Shown: positions 1-12,507 of the stretch, piece after piece
Numbering within the stretch: the stretch's first letter is position 1
Layout of the letters: each line of letters starts with the position of its first letter
The notes under the pieces: generated by a model
The model's database searches: none
What the model saw: only the letters and a program-made list of their open reading frames with translations
What the model was told of the DNA's origin: nothing
Made by a program: the position numbers and the translations under genes
Source: Druceiella hillmani
Lineage: Eukaryota > Arthropoda > Insecta > Lepidoptera > Hepialidae
Direction: 5' to 3'
NCBI GenBank assembly: GCA_039881145.1
Contig: JAYKKI010000014.1
Coordinates: forward strand, 539,001 to 603,000
Length of the DNA stretch: 64,000 nucleotides

Positions 1-600
1 TTCATCTAATTTTGTTAATTTCAAAATTATTTTATTTACTTTTGCTTTTTATTTTTAATTATATTAATATATATCACTGCCCCACGAAGTAATTGCGGTT
101 AAACATTTCGTTTCATGCCAAATAGGGCCCAATAACCAAAAACATGATAGATTAAACTTTCCTTGATAGAATTTATTGCTGCAATAACCTCTATTTTCAA
201 AATATATTTAGTCGTTTTGACGCCATTTTTTACCTATATAATTGAAATAAAGGATTAATAATATATAATGGCTAGACTAAAAGTTTTTTCAAAATATGGA
301 TTGTTTATCGAAATATTGAGAAAAATGTATTTTCCACTCTTTTGCTTCTAAATATTACCGCCATAATCGGTTTATTGTTGGGCGAGACGCCCACTCTCTG
401 ACTCTCTGTCATTCGTCTACGGGCCTTTGAAGGAGGAGGTTCTGTCGCAGCGTGCACCACGAAAACATCGTAAAATCTCGCTAAATTTCTTTATCGGCAA
501 AATATTAATGCAATTAAGTCGTTTAGGTACGTCAACTCCAAAATAACAGATTGTATCTCAGATGCATTCCCATTTAGGTTTATGTTCTGAAATTTAGCCT
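1..600. repeat. Dispersed repeat, inverted copy at 16015-16510
   Basis: Bases from about 110 to 620 reappear as an imperfect reverse complement at 16015-16510. Shared stretches include TTTAGGT(A)CAGTCAACTCCAAAATAA-like sequence, the GCAATAAATTCTATC block and a short GC-rich part near 370-430. No coding potential was recognised. It is probably an old transposon copy. Confidence 0.6.
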
Positions 601-603
601 TGT

Positions 604-1320
604 GACGGTGGCCGGGATAATAATACGTGGATCTTAACCACTATCAGAGCTGGAAACATCGAGTTTGAACTCAAATGTTTGGTTTTAATAGGCAATTCTC
701 ACACCATACATTTAAGAGTTTAACGATGACCAGGATAATGATATCTGGATCTAGACTAATATTACAGACAGAACCTTCGACTTTAGGCTACAATATTCAG
801 TTTTATTGGGCAGTGCTCACACATGCATACTCGATGGCCTGATGGTGACCAGAATAAATATACCTGGATCATAGCCACTATTACAGTTAAAATTTTTGAG
901 TTTGAGGTTAAATATTCTAATTCGAGGGTCTGATAATGACCAGGATAATATTACCTGGTTTTAAGCATTTTTACAGTTAGAACCTTCGAATTTGGATTCT
1001 AATACTCAATTTTGTTGGACAGTTTTTAAAGTGCAAACTCGAGGCTTTGATTATAACCAAGGTAATAATATCTTTATCTTAGTCAATATTACAAAGAAAA
1101 ACTTTCAGTTTGAGCCAACATTTTCGGTTTTAGCGGTGTCTTCTTGGACCTGCAAATTCGCGGGTCTGATGATGAGCCGGAATGACAACACCTTGATCTA
1201 AGCCCTTATGACAGTTAGAAACTTTGAGTTTGATCTCAAATATTCCGTCTCGATATACCATTCTCACGCCCTCAAACCGAAGGGTTTAACAATGATTGGG
1301 ATAATATGTTTGTATTTATT
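604..1320. repeat. Degenerate ~115-bp tandem array
   Basis: About six units each begin GA(T)GACCAGGATAATAATA, continue with CCTGGATCTTAGCC, then ATTACAGTTAGAACCTTCGA, and end ...GGTCTGAT. Units start near 604, 723, 838, 932, 1050 and 1165. A one-unit fragment lies at about 4530-4590. The short open frame at 992-1201 is a by-product. Confidence 0.75.
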
Positions 1321-1532
1321 TATTTTTAATCTTTAATGTACACGGGTCATAAATATAACTGACTTATTGCTACGAGAGTAACTTCTTATAGCCAATCATC
1401 TAAGGTACTAACCTGGCTCATAGGAAGACCTACACTTAAAAACTTGTACTTGCCATTGTCTAAATAAGTTTAAATTTTGTGCAAATAAGTGAAAACATTA
1501 ATTTAAAAAATGCAACCCCACTCCTACCCTAG

Positions 1533-4308
1533 CCGTTTCGAGAGCAAACCTCAATTTGTCAATGACCGTACAAAGCGATACTTTTCTTATAACCTGAAGT
1601 ATAAACTTTTTTAAACATTTCAGTGAAAATGGTCAAGATTTTTATGTTATTCTATTAGACCTTTTTATTTAAATTTCAAAACATTGAATGCCACGTAAGT
1701 TTCACTAGTTTATTCTTTTCTGTTTCTTATCGATGTTTTTGCTGTAATGCGGAAATTTCTTAGTAAAGCCCGCTTGTCGTATCATAAGAAAGCCCAAACC
1801 TTGCTAAGACTATTGAATAAAGACTTCGGTACCAGCAATGTCTGTGGTATTTTTAGTTATTTTTTATAGAAATTGATTCTTGTTTAAAGGCAAAATAGCC
1901 AATTTAGTTTCTTTATTATCAAAGTTGGTTTACGTGTTTTCCTAACACTCCGAATAAAACCTACGGCAAATTGTTATTAAAAATGAGTGACTGTTTGAAA
2001 TTAAAGATTATCTGCAACAAATAAGAAAATAATTAATTCTTAGTTTATTTTTTACATGTTAATTAGTTGTAAAAGAAAAAATAAGTTTCATTTTCATTTT
2101 ATGACATATTTTTTTTATGGCAAGTTCCCGTTTTAGTACGGGAACTTTACAATTATAAACTTTGACTTTTACTTAATACATATAATCGTGTGATAGGCCT
2201 TATTAGGGAACAAGGTTCCTAACAAGACACACATTTGCGGTTTTTAAAAGGTGCCTTTTTTAATAAGAAAACGTAAAAAAATGGTGATTGTACTAAATTC
2301 GTATGAGAAAATTAATATTAATTCAGATAAATTAATAAAACGTCATTACAAAGATGAAGTACACGCAAAATTAGTAAAATTGAATAATAAACAGGTAAAT
2401 AAATCGACAAAATTTCGACAGTTTACTCGCAAACGTACAAAACAAATTTTAGCAGTAGCGAACGCAACTTTTGTTTGTTTTCACGCAAGCGTACACTCCT
2501 TGCCTCGTTCTATGGATGTTCATCTATCTCTCTCAGTTGTTAGCTAAGCATCTATTTTCCGTCCTTCTTGCCATAGATTCGTTATATTTAGATGATGCAA
2601 AACCCGTTGCGAGAAAAACTTTGCACGAAATTCGACACTGACATTTTACTCTCATGGTGTCCAAAGAAGTTTCACTTCAAAAATTATATAAAGATGCATT
2701 TTTCAGTTTACCCGATAGATGTAGCGAATTGTCGTTATAGGCCAGTCAAAGTAATATTTTTAATAATAATTATAAAATTACCTGATTTTATATTGCCCGC
2801 ATTATGAATAATGCCCTGTTTCTCACTTGGCCCATAACATATATATTGCACGGAAAACTGTAAACAAAACAGAGCAACTCTGCACGCTGGAGTTTTGGAC
2901 AGCTAAGTTGAATGCACCTATAACGTTTACGTGAAGTTTTGGACCGCTAATTCGAGTGCACGTATCACTATTCCTTGACAGCGCACCTCTACTACTGTCG
3001 AACGTATGACTAAACTTTAGACCAAATGTTGTTATTTCAAAATAGTGTAGGGCATGGAAAGAAATATCTTTCAATTTAAAACTATAATTACTAAAGTATA
3101 TAAAAAAGTATTTAAAGATCAAATCAAAACGAAACAGGCAAAAGGCGTATTAGAATATGCATCAACTAGAGATTTGCAGTCGTCTACCGTTTCCCTTCTC
3201 GTGAAATTATTGATATTATATAATATATCTACTCGTATAATTTCTTATTTTATCTTTTATCATAAGTACCTACATGTTTAGTAAGTTATTTCGTTATATA
3301 TTTGAATAATTTTTTTCTTTATTTACAATCATGTATCTAATAAAATGGCACTGATAGATGTTAATAAACACACATATATCTATATAAGAAAATAGTAAAG
3401 AAGTCGTGATTAAATATTGAATATTTTTTTAAATAAAGCACAGTCGCCTAACAAGGCCCCCTTTTTGCAAAATCAGGGAATTGTGGAATTAATGGAAACT
3501 ACCATCAATATGGAAGACATTGTTTAATTATGGTTTTAATATTGTAAAAAAAATCACCATAACTTGTTACGTTTTCGTATTAAAAAGGCACCTTTTAAAA
3601 ACCGCAAATGTGTGTTTTGTTAGGAACCTTGTTCCTTAATAAGGCCTATCACACGATTATATGTATTAAGTAAAAGTCAAAGTTTATAATTGTTATCCGC
3701 CAAATAATAATTCATGAATTTTAGTTTAAATTTAAATTTAAATTCTTAGCAAAATAATTTCGCAAAAATTAGGTTACGGGCCTTATTAGATCTATTAAAA
3801 CGGGAACTTGCAATAAAATAAATATGTCATAAAATGAAAATGAAACTTATTTTTATTTTCTCTTTTACGGCTAAGTAATATGTAAAAAATAAACTAATAA
3901 TAGCCATAGGTCTCATTCGGAGTATTAGAAAAACAATTAAACAAACTTCGATAATAAAGAAAGTAAATTGGCTATTTTGCCTTTAAAGAAGAAACAATTT
4001 CTATAAAAAATAACTAAAAATACCCCAAATATTGCCGGTACCGAAGTCTTTATTCAATAGTCTTAGCAAGGTTCAGGCTTTCTTATGATTTTTAGTAAAA
4101 ACATCGATGAGAAACAAAAAAAGAATAAAATAGTGAAACCTTACGTGGTACTTAATGTTTTAAAATTTATATAAAAAGGTGTAATAGAATGACATAAAAA
4201 TCTTGACCGTTTTCACTGAAATGTTTAAAAAAGTTTATCCTTCAGGTTATTAGAAAAGTATCGCTTTATACGGTCATTGACAAATTAAGGTTTGGTCTCG
4301 AAATGGCG
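1533..4308. mobile_element. Long-inverted-repeat element, about 0.75-kb arms
   Basis: The left arm (1533 to about 2290) and right arm (about 3550-4308) are imperfect reverse complements, including TTTTAAAAACCGCAAATGTG and the AAGCGATACTTTTC ends. The arms differ by indels of about 35 and 100 bp. The 1.26-kb centre holds short open frames (2592-2807, 3054-3281) that I do not recognise. It may be a foldback element or a DNA transposon with long TIRs. Confidence 0.7.
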
Positions 4309-4584
4309 GCGCGCTAGTGTAGGGTGTATATATATATTCTAGAAATACGAGACGGTTGTCCCAGCATACGAATCAGAAACTACCCACCACGTTGGTGTCG
4401 GATCCGTGAACCAGTGATTGTCTAATCCGTATCCCAGCGGGACACTTAATATATGTCAAAAAATACAGGACGTCCCAGGTCATCTATCCCAAGACATCTG
4501 TCAATACTAGTCAACGTATCAGTCCTCACACATGCGAACACGATGGCCTGATGGTGACCATAATAAATATACCTAGATCATAGC

Positions 4585-4587
<3 letters not shown>

Positions 4588-4675
<88 letters not shown>
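4588..4675. repeat. (AT)n microsatellite
   Basis: Almost pure AT dinucleotide run of about 88 bp, adjoining a fragment of the ~115-bp array. Confidence 0.95.
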
Positions 4676-4677
<2 letters not shown>

Positions 4678-5165
4678 ATTAAATGTTTATAAACGTCTAA
4701 ATGTCTACGGAATCCTCGTAGTGCGAGTTCTATTGTACTTGATAGGTATATTTTGTGTTCATCTGCATGGGTCCAATGGATCGTTGTAAGTAATAATGCG
4801 TTAATGAAATCTATTAAACCTTTTGAAATAGCTTAGTGTGTCTTGCAGATTAAAAAATCCATGAAAGTATCTAAAATTAACTTTTCAAGTTGACAGATAA
4901 ATAGTTAAGATGATATCTCGAAATGTCGATTCGCCGTCCACGTGACATATCAATTTATGTCAATCTATTGGTTCAACTTAAACTCTCCTTATCGATTGAG
5001 ATGAGACCCAGATAGATAAAGAAATTCATGTTTAAGTCAGCCAGTTTATTTGCTTGAGAGTTATACTCATTCGACGGCCGCCAACTAGAAAACAATGTAA
5101 GAATTAATATATATTAATATACATAAAGAATTATTACAGAATACCTTCCTAATATTAGGAATGTT

Positions 5166-5440
5166 CACAATTAAACGAAACTAAGTGATGTAGTATTATT
5201 TCTACTTTATTTACATTCCTTACCGCGACCTAGGTTTTGTTGTATTACAACATCTTCAGGTGGGCAGCAATTAACATGCAGTTAGCAAATTGCTTATTGT
5301 CTACCTGACGATGTTGTAATACAACGAAACCTAGGTCGTGTAAAGAACGTAAATAAAGTAGAAGTAATACTACATCACGTAGTTTCATTTAGTTGTGAAT
5401 AATGAATTTCTACAAAATTAACGCCAAATATATTCAATAT
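5166..5440. mobile_element. Foldback MITE-like copy 1
   Basis: Inverted repeat with arms reading ...ACGACCTAGGTTTCGTTGTA and TTACAACATCTTCAGGTGGG, followed by a tail with AATTAACGCCAAATATATTC. The family recurs at 45377, 51005 (half), 57783 (half) and 63306. Confidence 0.75.
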
Positions 5441-5986
5441 TCAGTTTAATTATTAATGTTTCATAAATATTTCCGTGTTAAGGTATTTCTTATTCATCTC
5501 TTATCACTGAAACATCTCCAGAAAATGTATTTTTATTTTTTCTTGAATTAATTTCATGTCAAATTTGTAGAGGTTGTGAATATTGAATCAATATTTTATT
5601 ATTCCATCACGTAGCTAGAAGCTTCAAATGTGAAAAAAGTAATTAAATTGTTATTTTTTCTTCTTTTATTATATGCTTATTAATCATATCGTATTAAGTT
5701 TATAGGAAGTATTTTAGCACAATTTTCACGAGTATTTAACTCGTATATCAATGTAAAATATACATAATATTAATATCTTTACGATATGCCATTCCAAAAA
5801 ATTTATGGAAAAAACTCGCTTCCCACAAAGAATTTTGGTTTATCGCAAGATCTTCTTTGCTGAGTAAGCTGTTTAAACGTAAAAACGCTCGCGTGCCTTC
5901 TTTTATTCTTCTGACTTTGACTTATATTCTTTATACTTAGAGTCGTACTTACATTCAAGATATCGGTTCCATCATAATACAAAACA
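5441..5986. other. AT-rich upstream region of the S28 gene
   Basis: No ORF or repeat was recognised. The promoter and 5' UTR of the S28 gene should lie here, but no core promoter motif is clear enough to call. Confidence 0.4.
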
Positions 5987-6217
5987 ATGTTTACTCATTA
6001 CATATATATGTGTCAGATGGCCTACTCGCGTGGTCTGCTGGTGGTGATACTATTGGCAGCGGTCGTGGCGACGTCGTGCCTAAAGCTGGCCAAGGAGCCG
6101 CTTCGGTACGAGCCGCCACCGCCGCCGCCGGGCTTGGCGCGTGATGACATCATCACCTCTTGGATCGAGCAGCCACTTGATCATTTCGATCCTCAGAACA
6201 ATGAGACGTGGCTAATG
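5987..6217 (+). CDS. S28 peptidase exon 1: signal peptide and N-terminus
   Basis: The exon carries a hydrophobic signal peptide, a proline run (RYEPPPPPPGL) and the conserved S28 entry motif QPLDHFDPQN. It ends in phase 0 at a good donor (ATG followed by GTGAGT). The ATGs at 5987 and 6008 lie in frame upstream of 6017. The 6017 start gives the tidier leader and has G at +4. Reading on past the donor meets a stop at once. Confidence 0.92.
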
Positions 6218-6609
6218 GTGAGTTAGATATAAATTCTTGCAATAACTAAAAATATCACATACATTGTAATATATTTATAGTACAGAGCTACGTAGCTGCA
6301 CTGAGCCTTTATTATGTAATGCATAGATTGTTTAATAACATGAATCATCTCAATTTTTTTAAATAAGAATTTTCCATCTCAATAAGTCACGGGTTTATAA
6401 ACAACATTTAACTAGTCCAACAACTTGGTTATATACAAATAGAACAAAAACTAAAGCACTCAACCTTCAACTCTACATTGAAGTGCTTAGATTTATAAAA
6501 AATATTTCCCCTGTTTGATAATCTAGTACTAATTAGTGTACAAAAAGTAAAGAAATGCAAAGATTACTGATTCACTTAGTTAAATTTGTTTCCAAATAGT
6601 AGACATAGC

Positions 6610-6645
<36 letters not shown>

Positions 6646-9600
6646 ATATATTAATACGCTAAGGTTAAGATGTTACTCTCCCTTTTTAGAAAAAACCTCA
6701 CAACTAATCCACATAAATTATATATCATTTTATAGATAATTGCTTGCTCTACCGGCATCCACAACTAAAAAATTTATTATTGCTATTGTTTTTGCAAATT
6801 AATTAATTATTAAAATTATATACACAAAACAGCAATGCTGCCATCTAACGGCTCAACGTCAATATGATTGACGGTCGGTAAAATTTTTGTTTAATTTCAA
6901 ATCCACTCACGTATAAATAAAGTGGCGCTTTAGCTCAATGTTTTTGATACTTGCACCTCTATATGTCAATTTTAGTAAAATATTTGTTTGATCTGTCATC
7001 TGAGCTTCATAATGGAATAAAAACGTAATAAGCAGTGTGCAAAATTAGAAATGAATTGAATACCTGCAATCAATTTTGATTTATTAAATTGACTCTAAAC
7101 ACTCTGTTGTAACTAATATGACAGCTGAGAGTTCATTTTCTCATGTGTAAATATTTATAATCTACCACGCAAATTGATATAATGCGAAGACTTCGCACGG
7201 GTCACGCTAGTCTTATATATTTGTTATTGACTAGTCAGGGGTTCGTCAGGGACGAATGTAGAAAGTAACATGTGGAGGTAAACTGACAACCCACCGTTTA
7301 TTAAAAATAAATGAAATTTAATTTATTACACAATTAAATAAATAAACCATTTGTCTTTTTCTCGGAGTTACCCTAAATCAGATTACGAAGTATTATTTTT
7401 TTAATTTTTTCCTCAACCAGATCACACTTAAAATTATTTTTATTTCAATTAAAATTATTTTTATAAATTGATGGTTCCGGTAATTTATCCCATTCATCTC
7501 CGTAATGTTTACATAAAAAAGGTTAACGTCTTTATGTTCAATCATTTTAACGTAACTCCTTTTAAATAGGAAATTTTCTCAGGAATGTTCTCCTCCTACT
7601 TTTATAGTTAATCAGAGTTTACCTTTATACAATTGAAAGATATCACTTTAGACCTGTATCTAGCTTGTGATAAGTATTGTCAAATTTAAGGCCTGTCTTT
7701 TGCTTGGTAAGGATCTGTTGCATGCGCGGGCGTGTGCTTTATTATCGACTAGCTCGTCAGCTTCGAATTCTGAAGAGAGAAGTAATTATAACTCGGTGAT
7801 TTTACAAGTGACCAATTTTTAATATAGCTTTTTGGAACGAGGAGATCTTCCTTTTTCATTTTATATAATATTTAAAGTAATTTCAATTTGTCTTTGAGAA
7901 ATAACATGCGCCTCGGTAGTTCTCCACGCGTGTCTTTGCATATGAGGGCACGATATAGGGCGCAATTGTTGACTGATTTTAGTAATTCTTTTTCCTATCG
8001 ATTGGGTAACTATCAGAAAAGAAACCTGTTGGTTTTTCGAATAGTTCAATTTTTATAAATAATTTGCCCGGCGACGGTTCTCGCCCTCTATTTTTACCGA
8101 TTTTTTTGTCCTTTCGTTTTGTTTTCATGCAGTTTTCCCTTTTTTAATATTCAATTTTTTGTTATAATTGTTTATTTGATAAACATAAAAAAATGCAGTA
8201 TGTGCATTTTTGGTTTTATGAACTATTTTCATGTTTCTTTCATACAGATAATCTCGCATATAAGAAAATATATATCAGTTATAGTGATTTCATATTTAAT
8301 AAAATGTTTAATCCTAATAACAACATATAAGGTTAGAAATGTTTCAATATGAATAAAGGCTTAGTTAATTAAATAGATATTCAAACATTCCGTATGAACA
8401 TTCAAAGCGGATATGCACATTATTTCTACCACATTAATTGATTTTGCACAATATTTCTACCACATTAATTGATTTTGCACAATATTTCTACCACATTAAT
8501 TGATTTTGCACAATATTTCTACCACATTAATTGATTTTGCACAATATTTCTACCACATTAATTGATTTTGATATAATATGTTCACAGCGCTATATGAGCA
8601 ACGACGAGTGGTTTACCGGTGCCGGGTACCCCATCTTCATCATGGTGGGCGGAGAGTGGACTATTAGCCAGGGCTACCTCCAGACCGGCAACATGTTCGA
8701 CACGGCTCGCCTTACTGGTGCCTATCTCTTTTATACCGAGCACCGGTATTATGGGGAGAGCAAGCCGGTCGCGTGAGTAGTCCAAATTTTACATTATCTA
8801 AAATCCTATTTCACTCGTAAACGTTAGTAATCCTAATTAAGGCAATGGATTACTTAGGTAAAGAAATGGGTGAAAGAAGCCTTAAAAAGAGTACGGTAAA
8901 ATATCAGAGAAAAAGTAACAATAATTATTTAACTTTTGTTAAATTTCCAGCAAATTTTTTCAAATCGTTTTTCAATCGGAGACAGCACTAGGTTTGAGAA
9001 TATGAAAACAAATGAATGAAACCTATATGAAAAAAAAAATTATGAAACGTGATATAAATAATTATTTTTGAAACCGATAGAAGTCTTGAAAAAGTTTTGT
9101 ACTGAAAATTTTACAAATGTCAAGTCCACAATTTCAAGCATTGTGGAATTGTCCGAAATTGATATTGAAAACATAAAATTATATATCATAATTTGAAGGT
9201 CACGGTTCCGAACAAGTTTTCTGTGACAATTCGCTTTAAATGTAATGTCAAGTTCTTAAAGCTATACTACAGCAACAATCTTTCGAAGTAAAAAAAAATA
9301 TCTTTTTAGTAATTAATTAAAAATTCGATTCAATTCGGTTAATCCCACAAAGATTATTGCCATTCCGAAATAATTATATAATTAAAGTAGTTTTTGGTTT
9401 CTTCAATATTTTTATAAATGCATAATATAATATCACGACAATATAATAAAGTAAAAAGTTGTTTGTTTATTTCTTTGCTTTTGTTTTTCTTTCACGCCCA
9501 ATAGATTTTAATGGAATGTTGATAACGATAATATGCATACATTAAACGATCCTACACCAATGCACCTAATAATAATGAACCTAACCGCTGAACGAAATTA

Positions 9601-11482
9601 TGACTTTGTACGAAATTCACTGCTATTTTTATAAGTTTTAAAATTAGTTGCATTTAATATGACCCAGTTTTGGCGTAATTATTACTGGTTCAATATTTAA
9701 TTATAATCGGTCAAAACAGGTACCCAGTATTTATCTATATTATTGATATAATATTTAAATTAAATAGTATTTTTATACTGTTTTAAAATAGTTTATTCAT
9801 ATATTCAATCACTTCGGTAAGTTTATATTTGGTTTTTAATTGTCAAAAAATAAAAAAGTGCCAGATGTCACATTTCCTGCCAGGCGAGTTTTACATTATG
9901 ATGCGATTTTTTGATTATGAATTGGAGATTTGGTAATAAATTACATAGGCTTAACTACTTTTACATTATATAGGTATAGATTTAAAACTATTTAACGTTT
10001 TATTTACAATGATACGATATTAAACACGAAAATTTTCATTTCAAATCAAAGCGAATGGTTAAGGCGTCATTAATCTGCCGAAATTTGAATCCGGATTTGC
10101 TAGGTTTTAAAATTAAGACAGACAACGAATGAGTAGCATAACGAAGGGATACGCCATGTCGTTAATTTGATGAAATACGTCAAAAATATAATGAAATCTT
10201 TCAGCGCGGCGCATCGCACAATTACTGTCAAAATATATTTATAATAATATTTCCCTACATGACCAACCTGATTGAAATCTACACCTATTTCTTTGAAACA
10301 ATGGGTTGCATTTTATTAATACCACAAGAGCGCGGGCAAAAGCAATTTCCACAAATTTTTCAAACTTCTATTTTATACAAATCACCCAATTATATAATAT
10401 TAAATTGAATAAAAAATCCAAGCGACTTCCATTCTGAGAGTAAAGAACACGAACGCAGTATTTAGGTAATGATCAAGAAATTTTAATTATGTATTAAATA
10501 TTACATTAAGTGTCTGAATTTTTACTATCCGATATTGGTACAGTTATTTCGGATGTGGTTTCTGATAAACTTCGCAAAACCATATTTCTTAGTACGCAAA
10601 TAGTGTTAACAGATAAACAGCGCAGGAATTCATTTTATTTGAAAATAATAATTGTTTCTTATTTACGTAGCATTAGGAAATTGAATAATCCACTGAAATC
10701 AGTTAGGAGTATTTAGTACTAAAACCCGTATTCGTTACCAAGTGTTAACTCAATTCCATAAAAGGCATCATAGCACACAGGCAAGTTCTCCAAAACAAAA
10801 AAAAACTGCTGACTGCCCGCGCCCTGTGTACCTTTAACCCTCCTCTAACTAATTATATATCTTATATATAATAATTCAGTGCAATTGATTGAAAAACCGT
10901 CGAAATAATTATCAAATTCAAAACTAAAAGTTGTATTGCTTGAAATATTTTTTTTAAAAGGACTTCACTTGGCGGGATTTCCATTTCAAATATTAACTCA
11001 TCAGCTCCAAATAGACACTTGTCTGTTATCTTGAGAAAGGATCAATTATATAACGACTATTATATAAATTTTTACGAAATTTTTTTAAAGGGACTTCACT
11101 TGGTGGGTTTTCCATTTTATCTATTAACTCATCAGTGCCAAATAGACACTTGTCCGTCATCTTGAGAAAGGATCAATTATATAACGACTATTATATAAAT
11201 TTTTCACGAAATTTTTTTAAAGGGACTTCACTTGGTGGGTTTTCTATTTTATCTATTAACTCATCAGCGCTAAATAGACACTTGTCGGTCATCTTGAAAA
11301 AGGATCAATTATATAACGACTATTATATAAAGTTTGACGAGATTTTTTATCATTGCTACATTTGTGTCTTTCTTTTTACACAATGGCTTTTGTTAAATCA
11401 GATGATGTTTGTTGTTAGTAATTCAACCTAGGTGTAATTTTTGAAAGCTTTTTTTGGTATTTACAGATGTAAATTCTGGGAG

Positions 11483-11529
<47 letters not shown>

Positions 11530-12459
11530 CACATATTTTTTTTATTTACGATCAGCTGTAATTAAATTTGTTTAGCATCATCAAAGGTTTTACAGATTTA
11601 GAACATCCTTTAATGTGACATATATAATATATGTCATATCATATACTAATATAGATTTCAATTGAAGTTAGTTCTTTATAATCGGAAGACACCATCATCA
11701 GTATCCATGACTGCTTTAGCTACATGCTGTTTTTATATTTCAGTCTTTGTTTGTTGCCTTTACAGGACCTGTCTATCTGCTCTTTGATAGTAAGCATATC
11801 AGGTATTAATGAAGGTTTTTAAGGTTTTGTTTTAGAAGCGTTGATTTATTTCAATGTTGGTGTGTTTCTGGCGTAGCTCTACGGATCCCCGTAGAGCTAC
11901 GCCATATGTGCATATTGGTTTTATTATGATTTTAGTTATAAGAAGCTTATTTTCTAAACAGAGTGAGAACTATTTACCTATTAATCAGCACATATCTCTT
12001 AATGTTTTATTTGCCTGTTATCTTTTGGTCTTAATATGGTCTCTTCACGTGGGTTTTACAGGTATTTGACTGTTGTGTGCTGAAGAAAAATAGTTCCATC
12101 AAGTTTCACCGGTGGGCTGTCTCCCCTTTTAGCGTGAATGTCACATGGGTAGATTTTGCAGAATTTGATTTTATTCTCCATTTAATGTATATTACAAAAG
12201 TTTTCATTAAAGTAAAAATATTAAGAACGAAGCTCAGTTTTAATTATGAATGTACTTGTTCTTTTTCTCATATCACGAACAAAGCATACCCGTACTTTAT
12301 TCTGTACAAAATGGTATAGTTGCAGAGTAAAAATTTTAATGAAATGAAATGATATAACATGTCAATGATAAAATTATTTTATGACTTTAAAAATTAGAAT
12401 AACGTCTTTAAAATATAATAAATGCTTAGTTCCATCCATGGATTTGCAAGTTTTAAAAC

Positions 12460-12507
<48 letters not shown>

